In this document: positions 11,766 to 24,754 of the stretch, piece by piece
How positions within the stretch are numbered: the stretch's first letter is position 1
Layout: each line of letters starts with the position of its first letter
Source: Tenrec ecaudatus
Lineage: Eukaryota > Chordata > Mammalia > Afrosoricida > Tenrecidae
Assembly (NCBI RefSeq): GCF_050624435.1
Contig: NC_134531.1
Span: 252,354,812-252,418,811, forward strand
Length of the DNA stretch: 64,000 nt
Reading direction: 5' to 3'
The notes under the pieces: generated by a model
Seen by the model: the letters and a program-made list of their open reading frames with translations, nothing else
Database searches by the model: none
What the model was told of the DNA's origin: nothing
Translations under genes and position numbers: made by a program

Positions 11766-12269
11766 ACATTTTAAAATACATTTTTGTCACACACAAAAAT
11801 ACCTGTGCATAGATGAATTTACTGTAATGCGTGTGAACTTATTCTTGTGTGTGTGTGTGTAGTATTCAATGAAATGGCTCACAAAGTAATGGAGAATAGA
11901 AAGTCCCATATCTTCCTCTTGGCTCATGTGGTTGCAGGGGCTGACAGATCTAATCTCTGTAGGTGAGGCAGACTCCTGGTTCAAATCTCAAGAGCTGGAA
12001 GTCTGAAGATGGGGAGTTGGCTCCACAGTGAGAGTGAGCCTTTCTAGAACATCCATTCATGTGCTGGAGGCAGGCCACATCAGCAAGGGAACGCTTGGCT
12101 CATTTCAGATCTCATCATGGCAGTGATTACACCATATTATATCTCATTATGTAGAAGGTTACATTTATTGCATGATGGAAGAGCAACCAGCCCGGTGCCT
12201 AGCAAACCACTGAGAGTCATAGCCTAGTCAAGTCAACACACAATATTGACTATCAAAGACACAGCAAAG

Positions 12270-12899
12270 TCAGAGCCCATTGGTAGGCAACTGGACACCC
12301 CCTTGCTGCAGGGGTGTAGGGAGGAGATGAGCCAGTCAGGGTGCAGGGTAGCAACAATGAAACATACAACATTCCTCTAGTTCCTAAATGCTTCCTCCCC
12401 CCGACTATCATGATCCTAATTCTACCTTACAAATCTGGCTAGACCAGAGGATGTACATTGGTACAGATAGCAACTGGAAACACAGGAAATCCAGGACAGA
12501 TGACTCCTCCAGGACCAGTGGTGAGAGTGGTGATGACTGGAGGATGCCGATGACTGGAGGGTGGAGGGAATGTGAGGTAGAAAAGGGGAACCGAGTATAA
12601 GAATCTACTTATGGCCTCCTCCCAGGGGGATGGGCATCAGAGAAGAGGGCGGGGGGAGATGTTGGACAGTATAACATATGACAAAATAGTAATTTATGAA
12701 TTATGAAGGGTTCATGAGGGAGGGGAGAGGGAGGGGGAAAATGAGCAGCTGCTATTAAGGGCTCAAGTAGAAGGCAAATGTTTTGAGAATGATGATGGCA
12801 ACAAATGTACATATGTGCTCGACACTGGATCTATGCATGGATTGTGATAAGAATTGTACAAGCCCCCAATAAAATGATTAGAACAAACAAAAATCCAAG
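12270..12899 (+). mobile_element. 5'-truncated L1 3' end (plus) with TSD
   Basis: It covers the last 0.6 kb of the L1 3'UTR and ends cccccaataaaatgattag. It is flanked by gacacagcaaag (12258-12269) and gatacagcaaag (12900-12911), which match at 11 of 12 bases. Confidence 0.88.
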
Positions 12900-13016
12900 G
12901 ATACAGCAAAGCATTTGAGATGGCTCTGCCATCTGATTTCACCTGCATGAGATATCCCTAGGGAGAACTGAGTAGTAATGAGCACATCAACCCCCAACCT
13001 TGAAAGGTACTGAAAA

Positions 13017-13225
13017 CTCAAAAACCAAACTCACTGCTATCTATTCAAATCTGACCCATTGCAACCCTATAGGACAAGGTAGAATTGCCTCTGTGGGTTT
13101 CTGAGACCCCAACTTTTCATGGGAGTCCAAGCCATGATCTTCTCCTGAACAGGGGCTGGTGGTTTCAAACTGCTGACCTTGCAGTTAGTGGGTGCAATCA
13201 CTATGCAGCCAGGGCTCTTGGAGAG
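13017..13225 (-). mobile_element. AfroSINE (minus), nearly complete
   Basis: In reverse order: aaaccaaactcactgctatc, acccattgcaaccctatagg, gaattgcctctgtgggtttc, ggctggtggtttcaaactgc, tgaccttgcagttagtgggt, and a tRNA-like end agccagggctct. Confidence 0.87.
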
Positions 13226-13978
13226 GTATGTAGTTATTTTGCTCTTAAGATTTAGTTCCATGCAGCAATACATAATTAGATCACAAATCATAGTGAAAGG
13301 ATAACACTTCTACAATTCACTAGCCCATCCTGCAGTGGCAGGTATCACCTTGGGTCTACCTCCCGTTTAGATTTACTCTGGTGTTTTCACAGATGGGTAT
13401 GATCGTCTCTTGCCTTCTATCTGTTCTTGAAGACTATTTTCTACCTGTTGCCAATAATTTTCTCTGCATGTGATTATTAATATATTTTTAGGTCCCATCT
13501 TTGCATAAATCGCGATATGCTCTTCCCACTTAATAACATTCTTTTCTCAAGAAGTTTCTGTTTATTTGATACAGCTAGGAGCCCCAAGAAGCTTGAAACT
13601 TTCAATATTTGTAACTCATATATAACTTTTTTCAAAAGTTATTAGTTTTCTACTCTAAACATTGCAATAGAGAGAAGCAAAATATTCATGATCAGTATCA
13701 TAGAATGTACCACTGCTGATATTGTTATATTTAATTTTTATCAAAATAATTTGGAAGTCAGATAATTTTACAAGATATATACACCCTCACCTCTATTTCT
13801 GTCAACCAAAATCCTCAATTACTTTTAGCTGCTTAATCTGGATTTACTTTCATTTTTAAAAATAATGAGTGTATTGTTATTTCATATTTTATTTAGTGAT
13901 AGGCATTTCTTTTAGATGTCTTCAATGTGTGGGGAGTCTATAGTGCTTTCAATATGCAACATGTATATTCAAAATATA
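13226..13978. other. AT-rich intergenic DNA, nothing recognised
   Basis: No open frame of note and no recognised repeat. Confidence 0.45.
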
Positions 13979-13983
13979 CCTGT

Positions 13984-14480
13984 TGTGTTAATTCAATTTG
14001 ACTAGAGAAACAAATTCAGAGATACTCATGCGTGTGGAAGAGGGAGCTTTATATCAAAGAGTAATTGTATATTGAGAAAATATACCAGCCCAGTTTAGAT
14101 CAAGTCCACAAGTCCGATATGAGCCCATAAGTCCAATACTAGTCCATAAAATTCCTCTTCAGGCTCATGTACCACATGCGATGATGCTGAACACAGGAAG
14201 ATCACAGGTAGGTCGGTAGAATATCTTATGGATCCAGTGGCGGTTGAAGCATCTCAGCGCAGGCACGGGTCTCCACTTGGCTCCTCCAGCTCTCTGAATG
14301 TCCCAACAGTTGGAAAGAGAAGGCAGAGAGAGAGTGTGTCCCATCTCCAGGGAGGAAGAAAGGTATCAGAGGGCCACACCCATAAGGAGGCATCAGGCTA
14401 TGGCCTACCTGATTGACAGACTAGACTCCACCTCTTCCTCCTTATTTATCAAATTGACATGAAGTGGTGTCGCTGCCACA
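13984..14480 (-). mobile_element. Solo LTR, ERVL/MaLR-like (minus)
   Basis: A 497-bp element with TG...CA ends (tgtgttaatt ... gctgccaca). It is flanked by cctgt (13979-13983) and cctat (14481-14485), a 4-of-5 match. Five-base TSDs are known for ERVL/MaLR elements. It carries no coding sequence. The same family occurs at 24779, 28400, 40708 and 43198. Confidence 0.7.
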
Positions 14481-14485
14481 CCTAT

Positions 14486-14950
14486 TTTGTACACTTATTC
14501 TCTTAATATTCCTGTCATGTAGTCAACATTCAATATTTCTGTCGACTAGATGTGTCCTTTTTTTCCCTTACTGAACTTTTATTTCTAGCAATTTAGGTGA
14601 ACAAATGATGTTTCCCCTTTATTTGCTTATAATTTTTACTATTTCGACCTCAAATTATTTGCCAGAATCATAGATCTTTCCTTAAAACAGTAAATGCTTC
14701 AGATGACTTAATGAAACCAGGCCCTTCTCTGGAGCCCTCTATTGCTTTCACTCACTCTCAGTCAATGCTACTGTTTCCTGGGTTTTCATTTCTCAATCAT
14801 CCTTGCTGCTCATAGGTCTCATTCCTGGATCCATTTCCGTTTCATTTTTTAGTTATTTCCTGTTTAACAATACTTTGTATATTAGTAAGCTTCTTTAATC
14901 ATTTGACAGGTCCTGAAGTCCATCCAAATGGAATGAACTTCTAAAAATGC
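14486..14950. other. Intergenic DNA, nothing recognised
   Basis: No open frame of note between the LTR and the L1 5' end. Confidence 0.45.
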
Positions 14951-15869
14951 ACTTGGGGAAGGGAGTCAAGATGCAGACCAGGTAGAATCACCCACCTGGC
15001 ACTCCTGCTGTTAGACTAGAGAATTAAGAGATAAGAAGGCTACTACTGGGAGGCTGGCTGCTAAAAATGGATTCTGTTTACTAGGGTCTGGTTCAGACTC
15101 CTCTCTTTGATTTCCTCCAACAAAGCCATTTGAGAACTTGATGAAATGATCTAAATTTACTGCAAGGGGTCCACTAACCCCTCTCTAGGTCCAGCATCAT
15201 GGCGTCTGCCACTATACCCTAGACCTGCAGGGAACAGTAACTTTCCCAGGCTTCTGTATAAAAGTGTTCATAATCCCAGCTCACAGAGAGCCTCCAAGAG
15301 CTAGCCACAAGACCTCACACCAGCGTTCCCCTCGCTGCTGTGTGCCCTGCACCCGCAGTCCAGGGCTTTGCAACTCCCATTCACAGCCAGAAACAGAGTG
15401 ACTATCTCAGCCATCCTCTTTCCACCTCTCTCTAGCTCCGTTCATGCCAGCATGGGTAACGCTAATTAGATGATAATTTGCAGCAATTGAAGAGCTGCTG
15501 GGATATTTGCCTGTGACAGAACCCAGTTCCCTAGAGCACAACCAGGTAGAGCCGGGAGTGACACGGGAGTGCAGCTGGGGCGAATTCAAATCCAGTGGGC
15601 CCCAAGCCCACTCTGCTAAGCTAGTCCCCTTCCCTGGTGGACAGTGCAGCACAGCCCCAATACCAGGCACCACAAAAGCCCTTCTAAAAAGAATTTTTAA
15701 AATGCTTTCCATTCCAGGCTGTGGTCCTTTTCGTAACTTTGAATATAAGCCTGCAGAATTCTGTCCATTAGCATAACATTAACATAACAAGGTAGCCAGA
15801 AGGTTAATATCCACAGTATAGCCTAGTATTTTAAAATGGGAAAGGCCAACAGGTGCTGATAACCACAGG

Positions 15870-18800
15870 CCAAGGCCAAAACCTGATAGACATTTATAGA
15901 GCTTTCCATTCAAATGCCCCCCCCCCAATCACTTTATTTCAAGTGCAAATGGCTCATTTAAAAAAATAGAGCACATGTTCAGACACAATTCAAGCCTGAG
16001 TAAATCCAAACATATATTGATTACTCAGACATCCCTATCAGATCACCACACCTTAAAGCTGGAGATCAATAAAGGATGATCAGAAAAATGAGGGTAAATA
16101 ATTGCAAGATGAATAATGATCTTCTGCAACCCAAATGTGTCCTGGCCCCGATTAGAGAGGCAACTGGGAAGTTTCTAAGGAGAATGAGAATGCATTGTAC
16201 CAATATCTATGGGGTATAGCCAAAGCAGTGATGAAAGAGAGCTTGATAGCAATTAGTGCACATATAAAAAAGGAAGAGAGATGTATGACTAATACTCTTA
16301 TCAAAAACCTTCCAGCAACTTGAACAGAGTCAACAGTACAACCACTCCAACAGCAAAAGAAATCATAAAAACCAAGACAGAGTGAAAAAAAAAAGTGGGA
16401 AGACAAGAGAATATACAAAAAAATAAGTGCAGCTAAAAAGCTCATTCTTTGAAAGGATCAACAGAATCAACCACCCGCTGGCAAGCTTATCCAAGGAAAG
16501 GAAGGAGCAAACATCAATAGCTCAGATGAGGGAGGAAATGGGGGAAATCACCATGGACCCCAAGGAGATTAAAAGGATAATCATAAAGTACTTCAATGAG
16601 TTCAACAATAAGGAGACATGGACAAATACTTGGAAAGACAATCCCTCCCTCGATTTTCCCAGATTGAGGTCAAGAACATCAACAGTCCCTTAGGAAAAGA
16701 ATAAATAGATATGGTTAACAATGAACTATCAACACAAAAAGCTCCTGGTCCAGACAGATTCACAGAAGAATTCCACCAAGTAGTCAGGGAAGAGCTGACA
16801 TCAACCCTCCACAAATTAGTCAAAAGCATAGAAAAAGACAGCAAACACCCAAACTCATTCTCCAAAGCCAGTATAACTTTGATACCCAAACAGTGCAGGA
16901 TTCCACACAGGAATAGAGAACTATAGACTAATATCTCTAAGAAACATAGATGTAAAAATCATTAACAAAATATTGGCCACTAGAACGCCCCGAAAGCCCT
17001 TTCGTGAAGGAGGGGTCCCAAGTGGCCGCAGGAAACTGAGCAGGTTGCGACCAGGAAGCCAGCTCTCCTGTGCATGTCTCCATAGCTGCCGCCCCTCTCT
17101 GTGCCAACCCGGGCAAGGCTGAGCCGACAGCAGCCACTCCCCCAGAGTCCCTTGTGTCCGTCTTTCAAAGGCAGCACACAGACCATTCTCGGCTGCGTAG
17201 AGGTGGGGGGCCTGCCCTTCCTGCACCTGGGGGTCCAGTGGGAGCTGAGGGAGCCCAAGACGAGGAAGTGCGTGCCTTTTTCCTCTGAGTTACGGTTTCA
17301 GGTTTTTCCCACTACAAGGGTCTTTTCTTACTCGATTCTTTGGGGGGTAAGGGTAACACACTATTTATGGATTCGTAAAGAATTTGATTTAATACCCATA
17401 AGGTGGTCTAGCCTCCTGGGCAGAATTTTACAATCTTCATGAGGACTCTAAATTTTATGAGACCCAAGTCCCTCGGTGGCAAAGTGCCAGCCTTTGGCTC
17501 AGAGGGGGTGGGGGTTGGCTTCAGAGAGAGGAGATGCCGGCCTTCGTGTCCTTGGACATAGGTGGACGTGCCTGCACTTTCTCGGTGCTGACAGGCGCCT
17601 CTGGTTGGCTCCCTTTACTAGCGCTTCGTGGTTCCAGGTCGCACCGGAGTACTATTAGGACACGGGATTGAGTTTCTCTAGGTACCTCAGGGAAAAAGAG
17701 CCTGACTATGCTGCATTTTGTTTCTGTGGGCTTTGACGCGGCGCGCTGCGTTCTCCCTCTGTTCCTGGGGTCTGTGCTTCCCGGACCCCGGTAGACTGTT
17801 GAGAGGAATTGTTGAAGTTACTCTTATAGGAATATATGGTATCCTCTTTATTATTGTTATTACTATTATTATTTTAATTCATTTTCAACCATTTTCCTTT
17901 CAAAAAGTAGACTCTACTATCTGGTTTAAAGGCTGTCCTAAATCCCAATACCGAGTTGACCCCAGTAGACCCTGCGAGGCAAAGGGAGCGATGGGAGCAG
18001 ATGAGAACGTCCCCAACCCGTCTGCTCCCGCTGCTTTCTCAACTCCGCACTCCCCCTCGTCTCCGGGAGGTGCAGGCCTGTTCTCGCGCTTTCAACAAGC
18101 ACATGGGCAGCGCCAGGTTCTCCACACAGCCGTCTCCAGCAAGGGGTATGATCCTGATGGCATTGCAGACAGCGCACTGCCAGCGAAGGAGAGGGAGCCC
18201 AGGGGCCCCCAGGGAGCAGGGGCGGGGCGGGGCCTGGAATGACAGAAGAGGAAACAGGTGAAGAGAACTGCTTCTGCCCTGTTGACGCTTGGCCGGGTCC
18301 TTTTGTGTGTGTGTTTGAGCTTATTAGGTTAAATAGTTTGCCCTATTTTTGCAATAAATCCATGCCCCCCCCTAACAGTTGCTTGTTTTGTTTCGTACTG
18401 TGTGTACATAAACTGATACTAAAACATATGGCATAGTGTTTTCACCTCCTTACATAACCCTAACATGCACAGAATACTGTAAAATCAATAAAATATGTTG
18501 TGAATGATATTTTATAAAGTTAAAAAAATATTGGCCAATAGAATACAAAAGTATATAAAACATACCATCCATCATGATGAGGTGGGATTCATTCCAGGAA
18601 TGAAGAGATGGTTTAATATCTGAAAATCCATCAGTATTGTTCACATTGATAAAAGGATAAGAATCACATGATAATATCGACAGACGCAGAAAAAGCATTT
18701 GACAACATCCAATACCCTTCCTATTAAGACACTCAAGAAGATAGGAATGGAAGGGAAATTCCTCAAGTTAATATAAACTATCTACGAAAAGCCAACATCA

Positions 18801-20650
18801 TAGACAAGGGAGAAAAGATGAAAATAACCCTACTAATAAAGGGGACCAGACAAGGAGGCCCTTTGTCCCCACTTCTATTCAACATCCTACTGGAGTTCCT
18901 AGCCAACAACATAAGACAGCGGAAGGACATTAAAGGTATCCAACTGGCAGAAGAGAAGGTGAAATTATTGTTATTTGTAGACGACATGATTCTATACATT
19001 GAAAAGTCCTCAAAGCTTCACAACAGGAATACTGGCAGCAGTAGAGGAATATGGAAGAGTGGCAGGATACAAGATCAACAAACAGAATGTCTATTGGTTT
19101 GCTGTATCCATTGGAAAAGATCATGGAAGAGGAGATCAAGAAGGCAGTACCCTTCACAATAGACAAGAATAAATTGAAATATATAGGGATATATTTAACC
19201 CCAAAGGACTTATATAAGAAAAATTACAGGACCCTATTACAGGAAACCAAAAGCAAATTTCACAAATGGAAGAATATGCCATGCTCATGGATCAGAGGAC
19301 TCAATCTAGTAAAGATGCCAATTTTACCCAAGGCACTGCATAAGTTTAAGGCTATCCTGATTCAAATACCTACAACCTTCTTCAAAGAATTGGAAAAACT
19401 GACCACTAATTTTATATGGAGAGGGAAGCCCAGAATTATCAGAGAGCTCCTCAAGAAGGAAAAAGTTGGAGGGCTCGCTTTACCCAACTTTAACACCTAC
19501 TACACAGTCACAGTGGTCAAAACAGTGTGATACTGGAATAATGACAGATACTCAGACCAACGGAACAGAACAGAAAATCCAGAAATAAAACCATCAACAT
19601 ACAGACAGCTGATCTTTGACTAGGTCCCCAAAAGCATCAAGTGGGAGGTGGACGCCCTTATTAACAAGTGGTGCTGGAAACAATAAATATCCACTGGTGA
19701 AAAATGAAATGAGATGCTTACCTCCCCGCATGCAAAGAACAAACTCAAGGGGATCACTGATCTAAAAGTAAAACCCCAAACTATCAGGACCACCAACGAA
19801 GGAATTGTGACAAACCTAAGAACCTTGGCTCAGGGAATACACAGCCTAACTGCAATAGGGAAGGGTACCCACACAGGCGAACCTAAAATCGACGAGTGGT
19901 AGATACTAAGAATAAATCACCTATGTGCATCGAAAGACTTAATCAAGAGAGTAGCAAGAGAACCCACAGACTGGGAGAGGATTTTTAGCAATGACAAAAC
20001 AAACAATGGGCTTATTACTAAAATCTACAATACCCTCCAGACCTGCAAAAAGAGGACAACAGTTAACCCTCGGAGGAAGTGGGCAAAAGACCTGAAACAT
20101 TTGGGGAGACCCAAATGGCCAATAAACAATAAGAAAATGTTCCATAGCAACCATTAGCTATTAGAGAAATTCAAATGAAAAGAACCACGAGAAACCATCT
20201 AACACCCTTTAGGGTACCCCAAATCAGAAAATCAGAGAGCAACAAATGTTGTAGGGGATCTGGTGAGATAGGAACTCTCATCCACTGCTGCTGGTGGTGT
20301 AGCTACAGGGTCTATGGAAAGCGATCTGGTGATTTTTAAAGGAAATTGGGTTACCTTATGACCCAGCTACCCTTCTACTGGGCACATACCTAGAAAAGGT
20401 AAATAATACACCACGACCTGCACTCCAATGTTTCTTGCAGCACAATTCACAACTGCAAAGAATTGGAAACAACCTAAATTTCGATCAATAGGTAAGTGGA
20501 TTAGAAAACACTGACACATACACACAAAGGAGTACTATGCATCACTGAAAAACACTGGTGATTACATGAAGCATGTCGCTTCATGGGAAGAGTTGGAGGA
20601 AATTATGCTAAGCGAACTTAAGCCAATCACAAAAGGACAAGTGCAACATG
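15870..20650 (+). pseudogene. L1 ORF2p (endonuclease/reverse transcriptase) remnant, interrupted
   Basis: Frames in order: endonuclease C-terminal part (SDHHTLKLEINK region near 16040), a pre-RT segment (SKERKEQTSIAQMREEM..., 16427-16693), and an RT N-terminal segment (NNELSTQKAPGPDRFTEEF, 16711-16926). The insertion follows. RT then resumes with [22 protein letters not shown] (18842 on), with the catalytic motif as FVDDMILY at about 18975. The thumb and C-terminal parts follow (DLYKKNYRTLLQETKSKFHKWKNMPCSW). The A of the usual F/Y-A-D-D is V. Several frameshifts, stops and the 1.5-kb insertion make it nonfunctional. Confidence 0.85.
16986..18524 (+). pseudogene. Processed retrocopy of an unidentified transcript, inserted in the L1 ORF2
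   Basis: The interrupted L1 text is duplicated on both sides: aaaatattggccactagaa (16967-16985) and aaaatattggccaatagaa (18525-18543), a 19-bp TSD with one mismatch. The insert ends with AATAAA (18487-18492) about 30 bases before a short A-run (18522-18528). It starts CpG- and GC-rich and becomes AT-rich, like an mRNA with a 5' GC-rich exon and a long 3'UTR. The longest plus frames (17101-17442, 17718-18242, 17956-18261) match no family I recognise. The source may be noncoding. Structure is well supported, identity unknown. Confidence 0.75.
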
Positions 20651-22987
20651 AGTTCCCCGAGGTAAGTATAATCAGCACTGTTGGTATAGATGAAAAGCCA
20701 CTTATCTCACACTATATGGGTTGAGGTACAGGCATTTGGAGGAAGCCAGACTAAACCCAAGGATGTACATGTTATTCCAACACAGTAAAGGAGAAAGGGG
20801 GAAGGTGGATGGAAAAAAGGAGACGGAGAGGCGATGGCACTGGGGGAGCAGGGCACTAACCCAACAAGGGGGGAGAGTATTGGTTATGTCTCCACAGAAT
20901 TGGTAGTGTCCATGTAGACCCCACCACAGCACACCAAACCTTGAGGGCAACAGAACCATGAGGAGCAACTCATGAACAGAGTGGGGTTCAGGGCTTCCCC
21001 ACAGAGTCGACCTGACCCCTTCCCTAGAAGTATGTGCCACAGAGGACAACACTGAAACTACAGGTGGGGGAGAGGGGTTGGCTTTCCACGCCCACACGGA
21101 AGCAAACCAAGAAGGAAAAAGAGAGCGGGGTGATCTAGACCCCATATAGGCTCACCAAGCCCTAAGGACGACGTCCCAGTAGGGCGCTGCCTAGGCACAG
21201 AGAGGACTATAGGGTGGACAGCAACAAGAGAGACATGATGTGCCCTCATTGGAGCATACCGTGCCAGAGGACAATACTGGGGACGCATGACGGGGAGATA
21301 GTCCAGTCTGAACCCCCCACAGTGGGGCAAACCAAGAAGGAAACATAACAGATCAGTACCGGGAGCAAAGCTAAGCCACAAAGCCCCCGAGGAAACCCCA
21401 AAATAGACTTGAGGCTAGGAGGGGCAGTTCTGGTATTCCCCCAGGACCAGTGGGGAAATAATCATAAAAGTCAGCAGACAGATCTGGAATTATGTATATG
21501 CATATGTTCTTTTTCTAGTTATTATCTCCCACCCACCCCATTTTCTCTTTTTATTCAATCTTTTGTTTTCTTTCTGTTATTGTTGGTTTTACCTACTCAT
21601 ATGAGATAGGCATAGGAAGCAAGCTCCAGGAGAAAGCAATGGAATCGATGGTTCTGGAGGGACTGGTGGTGGTGGTGGGTGAGACAGGGGGAGGGAGCGG
21701 TGAGCGAACAAAACCATAGACAGGGTAGCACCTAGGGAATTAAAGTAAACAACGAGGAGGACGCAGAGATCCTGGGGGGGTTGGAGCAACAGCAATCTAA
21801 CAGAGAGGACTTACTAAGAGGCAGAAGAAGGGCAAGTGTGATGGTGGGTTAGGAAGAAGGTGAAAGGAAACAGAGGAAATATCTAGGAAATAAAGACATG
21901 GATAGAGGTATAAACATAGGTGTGTACATATGTAAATATACTAATTCATAAAAATAGGGATATTGACCAATATTTATATCGCAATACACTGCAGTAGTGG
22001 ATGAACTTTGTGCCTCTGCTCAAGCCCCCTCCCCCCCTGAACGCAAAAACAGTTTTAACAACCTGGCATTCTGTGATGTACACCCTCCCAACACAACAGC
22101 TGAAGACAAAATATGTGCATAAGCAAGTGTGGTGAAGAAAGCTGATGTTGCCCAATTATCAAAAGATGTAGCATCTTGGGTCTTAAAGGCTTGAAGTTCC
22201 ACAAGTGGCCATCTAGCAGAGAAACAACAAGCCCACATACAAGAAGCACACCAGCCTGTGTGATCATTAGATGTCAACGGGATAGGGTGACAGGCATTAG
22301 AAAACCAAAAACAAACAAACACACCATATTGGTGAGAAGGAGGTGGGTCAGAGCAGAGATCCAAATCCCACCTGTAGACAATGGGACATCCCCTCACAGA
22401 AGGGTCACAAGGAAGGGATGAGTCAACCAGGGTGCAGTATAGCACCGATAAAACACACAATATTCCTCTGATTCCTTGAGGCTTCCTCACCCCCACCCCT
22501 ACCCCACCCCACTATCATAACCTCAGTCCTGCCTTTCACTGTGGGCTAAACCAGAGCATCTACATAGGTACAGATAAGAGCTCACGACACAGGGAATCCA
22601 GTAACAGGAATGGGAGGAGAGATACCAGGAGGGTAGGGGAAGGGGGAGTGTAGAAGGGGAGGAAGGGGAACAGATTGCAGTGATGTATGCATAATTCCGC
22701 CCCCCAACCCAGGTGGGGCAAACAACAGAAACTGTGGGGAAAGTGAGACAGTGGTCAGTGTAAGACATGAAAACAATAATAATTTAAAATTTATCAAGTG
22801 GACACAAGGATGGGATGGGGGGAGGGAGGGTAAAAAGAGGAGCTGACACCAAAGGATCAAATAGAAAGTAAATGTCTAGAAAATAATGATGGCAGCATAT
22901 GTACAAATATGCTTGATACAATTGATGTATGGGTTGTTATAAAATATGTAAGAGCCCCCAATAAAATGATCTTTTAATAAAAAAAAC
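20651..22987 (+). other. Long L1 3'UTR of the plus-strand L1
   Basis: It contains G-rich stretches (about 20790-20880, 21650-21700), one copy of the ~247-bp module (about 22100-22330), and the terminal AATAAA. Many apparent open frames on both strands here are noncoding. Confidence 0.75.
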
Positions 22988-22989
22988 TA

Positions 22990-23950
22990 GTTTGAAAGTG
23001 TATAGAGATTAATATGGAAAATCTTTAAAGGGCTTCCTGAATCTCTTAGGTTTCCATTTACTATTACTTGATAACTCTAATCTCATTCTGATTTCCTGAA
23101 TATCTTTATGAAATTAAAAAAAATGTCTTCTTGAAAGACTTTGGGCTTTTTAAAAATTTTACTTTTTGCATTTTTTGTGGAGTTATCTCTCTTTACTTCC
23201 TTCCTTAGTTCCTTCCTCTTTCTCTCCCTTTGCTTCCTCTCTTCCTTATTTATTTCCTTTCCTTATTTTTACATTCAGTGTACATTTGATGCCCACTAGA
23301 AAGTCTATGTCAAGGAGGAAAATAATTTTGCATTCTTTCTTTGATGACTTATTTCCTCCTCGTCATATTCTCATTTTCCCCAACCCTCTGAAACTCCTAT
23401 TTTTAGAGTTCCTAGGTATAATCTTTGCCTTTTTAATTTAACTTTAAATTTCTTGTTCATTCCAGAGTAGTAGGACAATTTTGTCATCTAAATTGAATTT
23501 ATTTTTAAAATTTCTATTTCTTTTTGTATTGGGAACTTAAAAAACTAGCTTCTCTTCTTGTATTTTGGATGCAAAATCTTTTCATTTTTTCCTCATAGTT
23601 TGAATTAGAATCATGCTCAGAGTTGTCTTTGGTTGTCCTTCGTGCTCTTCTGTTACCTCCTTTGTTGGGCGTCCCTCGCCCTTGTTAGGTTTGTTCGTGG
23701 GGAGTCTGGAGCACTGCTCCCCCTAGGGTGTCCATGGCATTCTACGCTTCATTGTGCTTTCAACCCAGGCTCCTTTTCCCTTCCCCTCCCTAAACGTATA
23801 TCCCCAATGCATTTTCTAATAAATGCTCTACACAGTACACAGCAATCAGAGTCAGTTTTCTAGGGACTGCAATACACAATAATTCGTTTTGATAGTGATG
23901 GTTTAACCCTGAAGAGGAGAACATGGTATGACCCTTAGACTGGATTTGAC
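22990..23950. other. AT- and pyrimidine-rich intergenic DNA
   Basis: A polypyrimidine tract of CTT/TCC repeats lies at about 23190-23270. No gene or clear repeat family recognised. Confidence 0.45.
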
Positions 23951-23954
23951 CACT

Positions 23955-24100
23955 GGGTCTGACGGTGGGCTAAGCTGCTGCTCAGACCCACCGGCTCCTC
24001 TGAGGGAGACAGCTGAGACTCTGTTCCCATAAAGAGTTACAGACTTGGAAACCCTATACTGGTTTACTATGAGTTGGGATCGACTAGCTGGCAGTGCGTA
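23955..24100 (+). mobile_element. AfroSINE remnant (plus)
   Basis: Body blocks: tgggctaagctgctgctcag, cataaagagttacagacttg, gaaaccctatactggtttac, tatgagttgggatcgactag. Confidence 0.7.
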
Positions 24101-24111
24101 CAAAGAGGGAT

Positions 24112-24272
24112 GAGGGGTTTGGTCTTACAGTGGGCCAAGTGTTGGACTGCAGAGGAGAATATTGAGGCCCTCAGCCCGTGTGAAGGTTCAATTTCAGAAG
24201 CCTTATGAAACAGTTTCTCTCTGTCTTGTCTGTCACATTGATGGGAAATTGACTCAATAGCAGTGGGTTTGC
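24112..24272 (+). mobile_element. AfroSINE remnant (plus), second of three in a row
   Basis: A diverged copy that ends in attgactcaatagcagtggg after tctgtcacattgatgg. Confidence 0.5.
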
Positions 24273-24414
24273 TTTTGGGATCAAAGAAGATCAGTGAGTC
24301 AAAACCTGAAGTTCTGAAGAAGTAAGACTGTGAGCACATACTGAGGAGCAGAAGGCAGTAGACTGGCTCATAGGAAAGCTTAGATTCTGCCCATGAATAG
24401 AAGACCTTGTACAG

Positions 24415-24592
24415 TGTAACCAGTGAATATGCGTGGCTCCTAACTGAAAGGCTGGAGGTTGACATTCATCCAGACATGCCTGAGAAGAAAGACCTGGTGT
24501 TTAACTCCCCCCAAATCAGCTATTGAAAAGTTGCAGTTTTGCTCTGATAAACATGGACTTGCCATGAGTTGGAATCAACCTGATGGCATCAT
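24415..24592 (+). mobile_element. AfroSINE remnant (plus), third of three in a row
   Basis: Head-like gtgaatatgcgtggctccta and ggctggaggttgacattcat, and tail-like gacttgccatgagttggaatc followed by aacctgatggcatc. Confidence 0.5.
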
Positions 24593-24754
24593 ATTTATTT
24601 TTAAAGGAAAATCCAGGTATAAATTTTAATGATATTTTAAAGGAATTTTGTTATGCATGAGTTGAAATTTACTTATAATCCTGTAAGCTTTCCCACATTT
24701 ACAATAGCCCAAATATATTATTTTTAGTGATATTTTAAATAATACCATTTTTTT

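Larger units (their letters stand above)
14953..22987 (+). mobile_element. Long L1 (plus) with 5'UTR, decayed ORF2 and a 2.3-kb 3'UTR; split by a retrocopy
   Basis: The 5' end at ggggaagggagtcaagatgc has the look of a mammalian L1 5'UTR start. The 5'UTR runs to about 15870. ORF1 and the ORF2 N-terminus are missing, because the sequence passes directly into the later endonuclease domain (DIYRAFH, about 15890). ORF2 is then readable in broken frames to about 20650, followed by a 2.3-kb 3'UTR ending aagagcccccaataaaatga and poly(A). Removing the 1.54-kb insertion at 16986-18524 leaves about 6.5 kb. No TSD was seen. Confidence 0.85.

Noticed and set aside
17718..18242. 174-codon frame in the retrocopy considered as its parent protein
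   Set aside because: Contains a hydrophobic stretch but matches no family I know and lacks a convincing start; identity left open.
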